Origin: Clostridiales bacterium | GTDB taxonomy: Bacteria > Bacillota > Clostridia > Oscillospirales > Butyricicoccaceae | Length of the DNA stretch: 19,611 nucleotides | Reading direction: 5' to 3' | Assembly: GCA_019418305.1 (NCBI GenBank) | Contig: DYCA01000016.1 | Coordinates: forward strand, 18,183 to 37,793 | Part shown: in pieces, positions 1 to 7,195 of the stretch | Numbering within the stretch: the stretch's first letter is position 1 | Layout: each line of letters starts with the position of its first letter | The notes under the pieces: model-generated | Seen by the model: the letters and a program-made list of their open reading frames with translations, nothing else | Databases searched by the model: none | What the model was told of the DNA's origin: nothing | Translations under genes and position numbers: made by a program

Positions 1-1
1 C

Positions 2-1114
2 CTGCTGACGCGCATCCGCCTTGGCGCTATCGACGGCGACCCGCTGTACTGCAATTTTACCTCCGGTTCTACCGGCACGCCCAAGGGCGTGGTCGTCAGT
101 CACCGCTCCGTGCTGGATTTCATTCTTCCCTTCACCGAACTGTTCCGGATAGGTCCGGACGATGTCATCGGCAATCAGGCGCCGCTTGACTTTGATGTTT
201 CGGTCAAGGATATTTATTCCGCTCTGTACACCGGCGCCACGCTCGTGCTGCTGCCGCGGCGGCTGTTCTCCCAACCGTCCGCGCTGATGGATGCGCTCTG
301 CATGCACCGGGTCACCACGCTCATCTGGGCTGTCTCCGCCCTGTGCCTGGTGTCCTCCTTCCATGGTCTGGACTACCGCACGCCGGAAACGGTAAACAAG
401 GTGCTGTTCAGCGGCGAAGTGATGCCGCCCAAACACCTGAAAAGCTGGATGGAGCATTTGCCGCACGCGGATTTCGTCAACCTGTACGGCCCCACCGAGA
501 TTACGTGCAACTGCACGTACCATAGGATAGAGAGTGATAGAGATTATACAGCGGGTATCCCGCTCGGGACAGCGTTCCCGAACGAGCGGGTGTTCCTGCT
601 GGACGAGGCGGGACAGGAAATACATACGCCGGATCAGGCGGGCGAAATCTGTGTCAGCGGCGCAGCGCTTGCGCTCGGATACTACAATAATCCCGCGCAG
701 ACACAAACCGCATTCATGCAACACCCCGGCCACAGCCGCTATTTGCAGCCGATCTATCGTACAGGCGACCTTGGACGATGGAGCGTTGCGGGTGAGCTGT
801 ACTTCCTCGGCCGAAAGGATTTTCAAATCAAACACATGGGCCACCGCATCGAGCTGGAGGAAATCGAACGCGCGGTGCAGGAGGTCGACGGCGTCAGCCG
901 GTGCTGCTGCGTATACGACGCGCAGAAAGAACGGCTGCACGGTTTTTATACCGGCGCGGCCGATAAGGCTGCGGTACGCGCCGCACTCGCGCAGCGGCTG
1001 CCCGTTTTTATGCTGCCGCGCACGCTCGAGCCGTTGGACAGCCTGCCGCTGACCGAAAACGGCAAAACCGACCGCAAGCGACTGCTTGCCATGGCAAGAA
1101 AGGAGATCGTATGA
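2..1114 (+). CDS. DltA-like amino acid adenylation protein (5' truncated by window edge)
   Basis: This is an ANL-superfamily adenylate-forming enzyme that should activate an amino acid with ATP and load it on the carrier protein encoded two genes downstream. The frame is open from base 2, and 370 residues are visible, so about 130 N-terminal residues are missing compared with the roughly 500 of DltA. Seen in order: the phosphate loop TSGSTGTPKG (bases 59-88), a DltA-like FDVSVKDIY region whose Asp is expected to hold the substrate amino group, NLYGPTE (about 479), YRTGDLGR (755), GRKDFQIKHMGHRIELEE, and the catalytic Lys of ENGKTDRK (1064). No condensation or carrier domain is fused to it. 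It overlaps the next start by 4 bases (ATGA), which suggests translational coupling. It is closest to DltA in style, but D-alanine specificity is not assured given the neighbouring decarboxylase. Confidence 0.88.
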   Translation: MLTRIRLGAIDGDPLYCNFTSGSTGTPKGVVVSHRSVLDFILPFTELFRIGPDDVIGNQAPLDFDVSVKDIYSALYTGATLVLLPRRLFSQPSALMDALCMHRVTTLIWAVSALCLVSSFHGLDYRTPETVNKVLFSGEVMPPKHLKSWMEHLPHADFVNLYGPTEITCNCTYHRIESDRDYTAGIPLGTAFPNERVFLLDEAGQEIHTPDQAGEICVSGAALALGYYNNPAQTQTAFMQHPGHSRYLQPIYRTGDLGRWSVAGELYFLGRKDFQIKHMGHRIELEEIERAVQEVDGVSRCCCVYDAQKERLHGFYTGAADKAAVRAALAQRLPVFMLPRTLEPLDSLPLTENGKTDRKRLLAMARKEIV

Positions 1115-2436
1115 CCGAACATCAAATTGAAAACCTCACCGCACAATATGGCTCCCCGCTGTATGTGTTCGATGTGCAGGCCCTGCGGCAGCGTGTGGCA
1201 CTGCTGCGGCGCAGCCTGCCGACCGGCGTCGGCCTGTGCTATGCGATCAAGGCCAATCCCTTTCTGCTGCGCGAGCTGTGCGGCCAGGTAGAGCGCTTTG
1301 AGGTCTGCTCCCCCGGCGAAGCCGCGATCTGCCGCCGCCTGCATATCCCTGCCCAATCGCAGGTCATCTCAGGCGTGTACAAAACTCCGGCGGATATCGA
1401 GCGAATGATTGCGCAGAAAAACGGCCCGCGTCTGTTTACAGTCGAGTCAGCCCGTCAGTTTGCGCTGCTCAGCCAACTGGCTGCGCGCTACCGCGTCACC
1501 ATTCATGTGCTGCTGCGTCTGACCAGCGGCAGCCAGTTCGGGCTGGAGGAACAGGAGATCATCCAAATCATCCGCAGCCGCACCGACCATCCCTTTATTC
1601 TCATCCGCGGTCTGCAATACTTCTCCGGTACGCAGAAGGCGTCGCTCAAACGGCTGCAGCGCGAATTGGACATGCTCGATGACTTTGCCTGCTCGCTGGC
1701 GGAAAAGCTGGGCTTTATCGTGCACGAGCTGGAATTCGGTCCGGGCTTTCCGGTACAGTATTTCTCCCCCGAGGACTTTGACGAAGCCGAGTTTCTGTCG
1801 GGCTTCTCTGCCATGCTGACAAATCTGCGCTGCAAAGCGCATATCACGCTGGAACTTGGGCGCAGCATTGCCGCCAGTTGCGGCACCTATCTGACCCGCG
1901 TGGTCGACGTCAAGCGCAACAAAGGCCAGAATTACGCCATTCTGGACGGCGGCATTCATCATCTGGTCTATTACGGACAGCGCATGGCCATGCAGCTTCC
2001 TCCGCACCGGCTGTATCCGCCGCGTCTGGGCGAGGCGGAGCCGTGGAATCTGTGCGGCTCGCTGTGCACTGTCAATGATATTCTGGTCAAGCAGCTGCCG
2101 GTACCCGATCTCAAATGCGGTGACCTGTTCGCCTTTATGAATACCGGCGCCTACTGCATGACCGAAGGTATTTCCCTTTTCCTCAGCCGTGCGCTGCCGC
2201 GCATTGTACTGCTGATGCCGGACGGCCGTTCGCTTCTTGTACGCGATGCGCTGCCCACCGACGAAATCAACTCACCTGCTTATGAAAGGACGGATTATTA
2301 TGGAACAACTGCTTGCAATTCTGGAGGAACTTCAACCCGGCGTGGATTACACCACCTGCCGCACCCTGATCGATTCGCACTGTCTGGATTCGCTGACTAT
2401 TCTTGCGCTGGTCGCCGAGCTGGAGGAGGCGTTTGA
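1111..2436 (+). CDS. Fold-type III PLP-dependent decarboxylase (LysA/BtrK-like), anomalous 3' end
   Basis: This belongs to the Orn/DAP/Arg decarboxylase group 2 family, with an N-terminal alanine-racemase-type barrel and a C-terminal beta domain. The PLP lysine is K47 in YAIKAN. QYFSGTQ (169-175) stands where LysA has HxGSQ. ELGRS (248-252), ILDGGIHH (277-284), the catalytic-type Cys C319 in CGSLCTVND, and GAY (346-348) follow. Canonical LysA has CESxD at the Cys site; CTVND here lacks that Glu, so meso-DAP is an unlikely substrate. The FSGTQ form resembles BtrK-type enzymes, which decarboxylate a glutamyl thioester on a carrier protein. Its place between an adenylation gene and a carrier gene supports an aminoacyl-ACP or related substrate (inference). 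The frame runs about 137 bases into the carrier gene. Residues after about 390 are a low-complexity shadow of that gene, so the real C-terminus may lie near base 2285. Confidence 0.85.
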   Translation: MTEHQIENLTAQYGSPLYVFDVQALRQRVALLRRSLPTGVGLCYAIKANPFLLRELCGQVERFEVCSPGEAAICRRLHIPAQSQVISGVYKTPADIERMIAQKNGPRLFTVESARQFALLSQLAARYRVTIHVLLRLTSGSQFGLEEQEIIQIIRSRTDHPFILIRGLQYFSGTQKASLKRLQRELDMLDDFACSLAEKLGFIVHELEFGPGFPVQYFSPEDFDEAEFLSGFSAMLTNLRCKAHITLELGRSIAASCGTYLTRVVDVKRNKGQNYAILDGGIHHLVYYGQRMAMQLPPHRLYPPRLGEAEPWNLCGSLCTVNDILVKQLPVPDLKCGDLFAFMNTGAYCMTEGISLFLSRALPRIVLLMPDGRSLLVRDALPTDEINSPAYERTDYYGTTACNSGGTSTRRGLHHLPHPDRFALSGFADYSCAGRRAGGGV

Positions 2437-2530
2437 TATCACCATCCCAACCGTTGAGATCATTCCCGCTAACTTCAATTCCGCTGAGGATATGTGGACC
2501 ATGATCGTCCGTCTACAGGAGGAAGGCTAA
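2300..2530 (+). CDS. Acyl/aminoacyl carrier protein (DltC-like)
   Basis: A 76-residue stand-alone carrier protein. Ser31 in CLDSL is the expected 4'-phosphopantetheine attachment site, followed by the amphipathic helix region LVAELEEAFDITIP typical of carrier proteins. The start is the ATG at 2300, with GAAAGGA at 2284-2290 and a 9-base spacer; ATGs further upstream in the frame lie inside the decarboxylase gene. It should carry the aminoacyl thioester made by the adenylation protein, present it to the PLP decarboxylase and then to the membrane acyltransferase. Its acidic composition and length match DltC (about 78 residues) and also fatty-acid-type ACPs; the operon argues for the former role. 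Three bases separate its stop from the MBOAT start. Confidence 0.88.
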   Translation: MEQLLAILEELQPGVDYTTCRTLIDSHCLDSLTILALVAELEEAFDITIPTVEIIPANFNSAEDMWTMIVRLQEEG

Positions 2531-2533
2531 ACG

Positions 2534-4126
2534 ATGACATCCTACTGCTCGCTGCTGTATCTGGCCGTTTTTCTGCCGGCGGCGGTCCTCGTTTACCGTA
2601 TTCTGCCGCAGCGTTTGCGCTGGGTCGCTCTTCTTGCGGCAAGCTATGCGTTTTTCTGGTCAGTCAGCGGCAAGCTGTTGGTGTTTCTGCTGTTTTCTAC
2701 TGTTTCTATTCACTATTTTGGCCTTTGGCTGACCGCCGAACAACAGGACCGAGACCACCGTCTTGCCGCTGCTGCCCCTAGCGAACGCAAAGCCATTCGG
2801 CAGCGCTTCACACGACGGCAGCGGCGCATTCTCCTGTTCGCGTCGCTCCTGCAAGTCGGCACCTTGATCACACTCAAGTACGCGGCCTTTTTCAGCACAA
2901 ATCTCAACACACTGCTGCACGCGCTGCGCCTTCCGGTTTCGCTGCCCGTGCCTGCATTCTTACTGCCCATCGGCATCTCATTTTATACGCTGCAGGCCCT
3001 TTCCTATCTGCTCGATGTCTACCGCGGCACAATCCGCGCCGACCGCAATCTGGCGCGCCTTGCACTCTTCCTCGGCTTTTTCCCGCAGATCATGGAAGGG
3101 CCGATCTGCCGCTATGGGCAGACCGCGCAGCAGCTCTGGGAGGGCCGTCCGGTCACCTGGCAGGGCCTGACCTTCGGCATGCAGCGCATTCTGTTCGGTC
3201 TGATTAAAAAAATCGTCATTGCCGACCGTCTCAATCTGCTCATCAAAACTGTTTTTAACGATTACGCCCTGTATGACGGCGGTGTGATCGCGCTGGCGAT
3301 GGTGTGCTACACCTGCCAGCTTTACATGGATTTCTCCGGCACGATGGATGTGGTCATCGGCAGCGCCGAGATCTTCGGCGTACATCTGCCCGAAAACTTC
3401 CGTCAGCCGTTTTTCTCCCGCAGCATTTCCGAGTTCTGGATGCGCTGGCATATCACGCTGGGCACGTGGTTCAAGGACTATGTGTTCTATCCGCTGTCCA
3501 TGTCCGGCCCGCTGAAAAAGCTGACGGGTGCGGCGCGCCGCCGTCTGGGCAACCACTACGGCCCGCTGCTCTCCGGTTCGTTCGCGCTTGGCGTCGTCTG
3601 GCTGTGCAACGGCCTGTGGCACGGTGCGGGCTGGCACTACATCTTTTTCGGCCTGTATCACTTTGCACTCATCCTTGCAGGCAGTCTGTTTGACCCGATT
3701 GCGCAGCGCGTGACCAAATTTCTGCACATTGACCGCGCCTGCCTGCCCTACCGCATCATGCAGATCGTGCGCACCGCACTGCTGGTCTGTGTGGGCGAGC
3801 TGTTCTTCCGTGCAAACGGCCTGCGCACGGGACTGGCGATGTTCCGCACGATGGTCACGGATTTCTCACTGGGGTCTTTTACCGACCGCAGTTTCCTGAT
3901 GCTCGGTATGGACAAAATGGACTTTATCATCGTTGCTGTTGCTGTCGGACTGGTGCTTCTGGTCGGAATTCTACGGGAGCGCGGCATCCCTCTGCGCGAG
4001 ACAATCGCCCGCCGTCCGATCGCACTGCGCTGGTCGGTTTACTACGCCGCATTTTTCTTCCTGGTCATTTTCGGCGCATACGGCATCGGCTATGTGCCGG
4101 TTGACCCGATTTATGCCGCATTCTAA
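2534..4126 (+). CDS. MBOAT-family membrane O-acyltransferase (DltB/AlgI-like)
   Basis: A polytopic 530-residue protein of the membrane-bound O-acyltransferase family. It is expected to take an acyl or aminoacyl group from a cytoplasmic carrier and move it across the membrane to a hydroxyl on an envelope polymer. Family marks seen are MEGPICRYG, the SEFWMRWH segment with H306, and the catalytic-type H363 in LWHGAGWHYIFF; the two histidines correspond to the conserved pair in DltB. Hydrophobic segments run from the N-terminus (YLAVFLPAAVLVYRI) to the C-terminus (VYYAAFFFLVIFGAY). The length exceeds typical DltB (about 400) and is nearer AlgI/PatA-type proteins (about 470-520). The start ATG has AGGAGGAAGG 7 to 11 bases upstream. 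A DltD-like protein follows directly, the usual MBOAT partner. Confidence 0.9.
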   Translation: MTSYCSLLYLAVFLPAAVLVYRILPQRLRWVALLAASYAFFWSVSGKLLVFLLFSTVSIHYFGLWLTAEQQDRDHRLAAAAPSERKAIRQRFTRRQRRILLFASLLQVGTLITLKYAAFFSTNLNTLLHALRLPVSLPVPAFLLPIGISFYTLQALSYLLDVYRGTIRADRNLARLALFLGFFPQIMEGPICRYGQTAQQLWEGRPVTWQGLTFGMQRILFGLIKKIVIADRLNLLIKTVFNDYALYDGGVIALAMVCYTCQLYMDFSGTMDVVIGSAEIFGVHLPENFRQPFFSRSISEFWMRWHITLGTWFKDYVFYPLSMSGPLKKLTGAARRRLGNHYGPLLSGSFALGVVWLCNGLWHGAGWHYIFFGLYHFALILAGSLFDPIAQRVTKFLHIDRACLPYRIMQIVRTALLVCVGELFFRANGLRTGLAMFRTMVTDFSLGSFTDRSFLMLGMDKMDFIIVAVAVGLVLLVGILRERGIPLRETIARRPIALRWSVYYAAFFFLVIFGAYGIGYVPVDPIYAAF

Positions 4127-4141
4127 GGAGGTGTGTCCCAC

Positions 4142-5101
4142 TTGAAAAAACATATTGCGCTCTTTGTCAAAGGCGCCTGTTTTCTGACGCTGCTGTGCGC
4201 ACTCATGCTGGCCGCCTCCTATCTGTTCATGCCCAAAAACAACCACAAAGCCTTCGGCGTGAACGACGCCGAAATGCTGGCCAGCGGCATATTGGGCGAA
4301 AGAGAAAACTCTATCGACGTGCTGGTTGTGGGCGACAGCGAGGCATACAGTTCAATCTCCCCTATGCAGATGTGGGAAGAGCGCGGTTTCCGCTCTTATC
4401 TGTGCAGCACTCCCGCCCAGCCGCTCTATGATTCCTACCGTTTCCTGCGGCAGGCGCTCGAACGGCAAAGCCCCTCGGTTGTTATACTGGAAACCAACGC
4501 AATCTTCCGTCCGTATAAGCTCAATGACTATCTGCTCTCTCGCGCGAAAAACCTATTTTCCGTACTTCGATATCATGACCGCTGGAAGTCGCTCAAGGTC
4601 AACGACTTCGGCCGTCCGGTGGAATACACCTGGACGGACGACCTCAAAGGCTTCCGCTTCAATTCCGCCGTTGCGGCCGCGAGCACCAAAAACTACATGG
4701 TGCCGACTGACACATCTGCGCCGATTCCCACGCTCAATGAATCCTGCTTGCAGGATATGCTTGCACTGTGTGAGGAAAAAAATGCCGAACTGATTTTGGT
4801 CAGCACACCGAGTACCATCAACTGGAATCAGGCGCGACACAACAGCATCGCGGCTTTTGCAAAGGAAAACAACCTGACTTATCTCGATTTGAACACCATG
4901 CCCAAGGAGGTGCCGATTGACTGGACGCGCGACACGCGCGACCGCGGCGACCACCTCAACTACGCCGGAGCGGTTAAGGTTTCGGCTTTCCTCGGGAAAT
5001 ACCTGCAGGAAACCTATTCGCTGCCCGATCAGCGCGACGCCGCGCATGACAGCAGCTGGAACGACGCGCTCGGCCGCTACCGCAACATTGTACGCGGTTA
5101 A
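4142..5101 (+). CDS. DltD-like membrane-anchored SGNH hydrolase/transferase partner
   Basis: A 319-residue protein with an N-terminal signal anchor (about residues 8-26) followed by an extracytoplasmic SGNH/GDSL-type domain. Block I is VLVVGDSEAYSS with nucleophile S66. The C-terminal block DRGDHLNYAG carries the catalytic-type H271 with nearby Asp residues. In DltD, AlgX and AlgJ-like proteins this fold works with an MBOAT protein in the final transfer of the acyl group to the polymer. The start is a TTG at 4142, 10 bases after AAGGAGG (4125-4131). The in-frame GTG at 4133 lies only one base from that Shine-Dalgarno and is less likely. This is the last gene of the operon, and a strong terminator follows 15 bases later. 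Confidence 0.82.
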   Translation: MKKHIALFVKGACFLTLLCALMLAASYLFMPKNNHKAFGVNDAEMLASGILGERENSIDVLVVGDSEAYSSISPMQMWEERGFRSYLCSTPAQPLYDSYRFLRQALERQSPSVVILETNAIFRPYKLNDYLLSRAKNLFSVLRYHDRWKSLKVNDFGRPVEYTWTDDLKGFRFNSAVAAASTKNYMVPTDTSAPIPTLNESCLQDMLALCEEKNAELILVSTPSTINWNQARHNSIAAFAKENNLTYLDLNTMPKEVPIDWTRDTRDRGDHLNYAGAVKVSAFLGKYLQETYSLPDQRDAAHDSSWNDALGRYRNIVRG

Positions 5102-5116
5102 TCTCTTTCCCTTACA

Positions 5117-5160
5117 GCAAAAGAGGCTGCACCCGATACGGGTCAGCCTCTTTTGCATTT
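5117..5160. terminator. Bidirectional rho-independent terminator between convergent genes
   Basis: A long hairpin: GCAAAAGAGGCTG (5117-5129) pairs with CAGCCTCTTTTGC (5144-5156), with one bulged C and an inner ACCCG/CGGGT stem around an ATA loop. T-rich sequence follows on both strands. It ends the DltD-like operon on the plus strand and the flavodoxin/ferredoxin gene on the minus strand. Confidence 0.92.
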
Positions 5161-5922
5161 TCACAGATAAAGTTCATTCTCCGGCCGGTGTTCCATAAAC
5201 GGCGCGAGCTTTTGCGCCAGCATATCCTGCACCTGTGCGGGCAGCGCACGCGCTTTCACCGGACAAACCGCCACACACCGCATGCAGGTGATGCACCGCG
5301 TCTTGTCGGTCTGCGACGGATTCTCAAGCGGAATGGCCTGTGCAGGGCAGACTTTGGCACATTCCCCGCAGCCGACGCAGGCGTCGCTTGCAATGGGTAC
5401 AACCGGCATACCGGCCCACTCCCGATACGGGCGGTTGCCCGGCACCTGCGGCGCATTCGCATCACCCTTATCGAGCTTTTCCGCAATACGAGCGCCGAAT
5501 CCGGCCAACTGCGCCGCATCCTGCGCATCCGGCCGACCGACTGCCAGCGTATGTGCGATTGAATGCTCAGCCAGCAGAGCCGTCCCTGCCGTCACGCAGA
5601 ACCCCTGTGCTTCCAGAAGATCATCCAACTCAACCAGCGCATCCTCATAGGCTCGACCGCCGTAAACCGCTGCGGATACCGCGCGCGCACCGCCGCCGGT
5701 ATAGTGCCGCAGACGCTCGACCATCAGCGCGGGCAGCCGCCCGCCGTAAACCGGTCCAGCCACCAGCACCACGTCCTGCGGCGTGAAGGTTTTTTCCTGA
5801 GGCTGCGGCAAGGTCAGGTCGATTTCCTCCTCCTGTGATGCAATCTGTCCCGCAAGCAGCAGCGCGGCGCGCCGCGTCCCTCCTGTCGGGCTGAAGTGAA
5901 GCACGGTTATCTTTTCCGGCAT
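5161..5922 (-). CDS. EFR1-type flavodoxin domain / 2x[4Fe-4S] ferredoxin protein
   Basis: A 253-residue cytoplasmic electron-transfer protein. The N-terminal flavodoxin-like half has an FMN phosphate-binding loop HFSPTGGT (9-16) and the AGPVYGGRLP region (55-64). The C-terminus carries two [4Fe-4S] motifs: C182, C185, C188, C192 and C210, C213, C216, C220, each followed by Pro. This layout matches the EFR1-family ferredoxins common in Clostridia, whose partners are mostly unknown. The start is the ATG at 5922, 6 bases after AAGGAAGG. A Met two codons earlier overlaps the ribosome site too closely, and further upstream starts have no such site. The gene has its own promoter, back to back with the alcohol dehydrogenase promoter. 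Confidence 0.86.
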   Translation of the reverse strand: MPEKITVLHFSPTGGTRRAALLLAGQIASQEEEIDLTLPQPQEKTFTPQDVVLVAGPVYGGRLPALMVERLRHYTGGGARAVSAAVYGGRAYEDALVELDDLLEAQGFCVTAGTALLAEHSIAHTLAVGRPDAQDAAQLAGFGARIAEKLDKGDANAPQVPGNRPYREWAGMPVVPIASDACVGCGECAKVCPAQAIPLENPSQTDKTRCITCMRCVAVCPVKARALPAQVQDMLAQKLAPFMEHRPENELYL

Positions 5923-5953
5923 GTCCATCCTTCCTTTTCTGTTTGATTGCATC

Positions 5954-5982
5954 ATTATACCACAAAAGCCGTATGATGTCAG
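5954..5982 (-). promoter_or_regulatory. Promoter of the flavodoxin/ferredoxin gene
   Basis: Read on the minus strand: CTGACA (5977-5982), a 17-base spacer and a perfect TATAAT (5954-5959), about 32 bases before the chosen start. A sigma-A-type promoter. Confidence 0.75.
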
Positions 5983-6020
5983 CCATGCGTGTATTTCGCT
6001 TTGCCAAAAAGCGCCTGCAT

Positions 6021-6049
6021 TTGACTTTATTCGCGCCGTGCTCTATAAT
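6021..6049 (+). promoter_or_regulatory. Promoter of the zinc alcohol dehydrogenase gene
   Basis: TTGACT (6021-6026), a 17-base spacer and a perfect TATAAT (6044-6049), about 31 bases before the ATG at 6080. It diverges from the promoter at 5954-5982, with about 38 bases between the two -35 boxes, so one regulator could control both genes. No clear palindromic operator is seen between them. Confidence 0.82.
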
Positions 6050-6079
6050 AAATGCAATTGGAAAGGGGCGGAGAAAAGC

Positions 6080-7114
6080 ATGCTTGCATACACCTATGTA
6101 GAACCGGGGCACTTTGCCCTGCTCGACAAACCAAAACCGGTTCTGCGCGATGTACGCGACGCTATTGTTCGTGTCACCCTCTCCAGCATCTGCACCAGCG
6201 ATCTGCACATCAAGCACGGCTCGGTACCACGCGCCGTCCCCGGCATAACCGTCGGACATGAAATGGTCGGTGTGGTTGAGCAGGTCGGTGAGGCCGTGCA
6301 GACCGTCAAACCCGGCGACCGGGTCACGGTCAATGTAGAAACCTTTTGCGGACATTGCTTTTTCTGCCAGAACGGCTTTGTCAACAACTGCGAGGACCCG
6401 GACGGCGGCTGGGCGCTCGGCTGCCGCATCGACGGCGGACAGGCGGAATATGTCCGCGTCCCCTATGCCGACCAGGGTCTGAACCGCATTCCCGACGGCG
6501 TATCCGACCGACAGGCGCTGTTTACCGGCGACATTCTTGCGACCGGCTTCTGGGCCGCCCGTATTTCGGAAATTCACCCCAATGATACCGTATTTATCAT
6601 CGGCGCGGGTCCGACCGGCATCTGTACGCTGCTCTGCACCATGCTGCACCGTCCGCGCCGCATCATCATGTGCGAAAGCGACCCTGTGCGGCGGCGTTTT
6701 GTACAGGAACACTACCCTGATGTGCTGACCGTCTCGCCCGCGCATGCGCTTGAGTTTGTACGGCACAACAGCGGACACGGCGGCGCGGACGTGGTGCTCG
6801 AGGTTGCGGGCACGGAGGACAGTTTCCGGCTTGCATGGGAATGCGCGCGCCCCAACGCCATTGTCACCATTGTTGCGCTGTACGACCGCCCGCAGGTGCT
6901 GCCGCTGCCTGATATGTATGGCAAAAATCTGACCTTCAAGACCGGCGGCGTGGACGGCTGCGACTGCGCCGAAATCCTCCGTTTGATTGCAGCGGGCGAA
7001 CTGGACACGACCCCGCTTATCACGCATATTTTCCCGCTTTCGGAAATCGACGCGGCTTACGCGCTGTTTGAAGCGCGGCGCGACGAGGTCTGCAAAGTCG
7101 CTATCACAACCTGA
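6080..7114 (+). CDS. Zinc-dependent medium-chain alcohol/polyol dehydrogenase
   Basis: A 344-residue MDR-superfamily NAD(P)-dependent dehydrogenase. Catalytic zinc ligands are C38 and the GHE motif (H60, E61). Structural zinc ligands are C90, C93, C96 and C104 in CGHCFFC...NNC. The Rossmann nucleotide loop is GAGPTGICTLLC, followed by a CESDP region at the end of the second strand. The family oxidises alcohols or polyols or reduces aldehydes and ketones; the substrate cannot be read from the sequence. The start is the ATG at 6080 with CGGAG and a 6-base spacer. In-frame sequence further upstream lies before the promoter, so it is not translated from this transcript. The gene appears monocistronic, with its own promoter and terminator. 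Confidence 0.87.
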   Translation: MLAYTYVEPGHFALLDKPKPVLRDVRDAIVRVTLSSICTSDLHIKHGSVPRAVPGITVGHEMVGVVEQVGEAVQTVKPGDRVTVNVETFCGHCFFCQNGFVNNCEDPDGGWALGCRIDGGQAEYVRVPYADQGLNRIPDGVSDRQALFTGDILATGFWAARISEIHPNDTVFIIGAGPTGICTLLCTMLHRPRRIIMCESDPVRRRFVQEHYPDVLTVSPAHALEFVRHNSGHGGADVVLEVAGTEDSFRLAWECARPNAIVTIVALYDRPQVLPLPDMYGKNLTFKTGGVDGCDCAEILRLIAAGELDTTPLITHIFPLSEIDAAYALFEARRDEVCKVAITT

Positions 7115-7130
7115 CTGCTCTCATAAAATG

Positions 7131-7160
7131 AAAAGAACCGCCAAATGGCGGTTCTTTTTT
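7131..7160. terminator. Bidirectional rho-independent terminator
   Basis: AAAAGAACCGCC (7131-7142), loop AAAT, GGCGGTTCTTTTTT (7147-7160). A perfect stem with T-runs on both strands, placed between the convergent dehydrogenase and hydrogenase genes. Confidence 0.94.
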
Positions 7161-7195
7161 GCACTGATGGAATGGTGTTCCCTTCCATGGAACCA

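Noticed and set aside
2..5101. Calling the first operon a plain dltABCD D-alanylation operon
   Set aside because: A PLP decarboxylase sits between the adenylation and carrier genes, gene order differs from dltABCD, and the MBOAT is longer than DltB. D-alanine remains possible but should not be assumed.
5645..7027. A 460-codon minus-strand frame across the dehydrogenase and the promoter gap
   Set aside because: It runs through two strong promoters and is antisense to a zinc dehydrogenase with intact zinc ligands.
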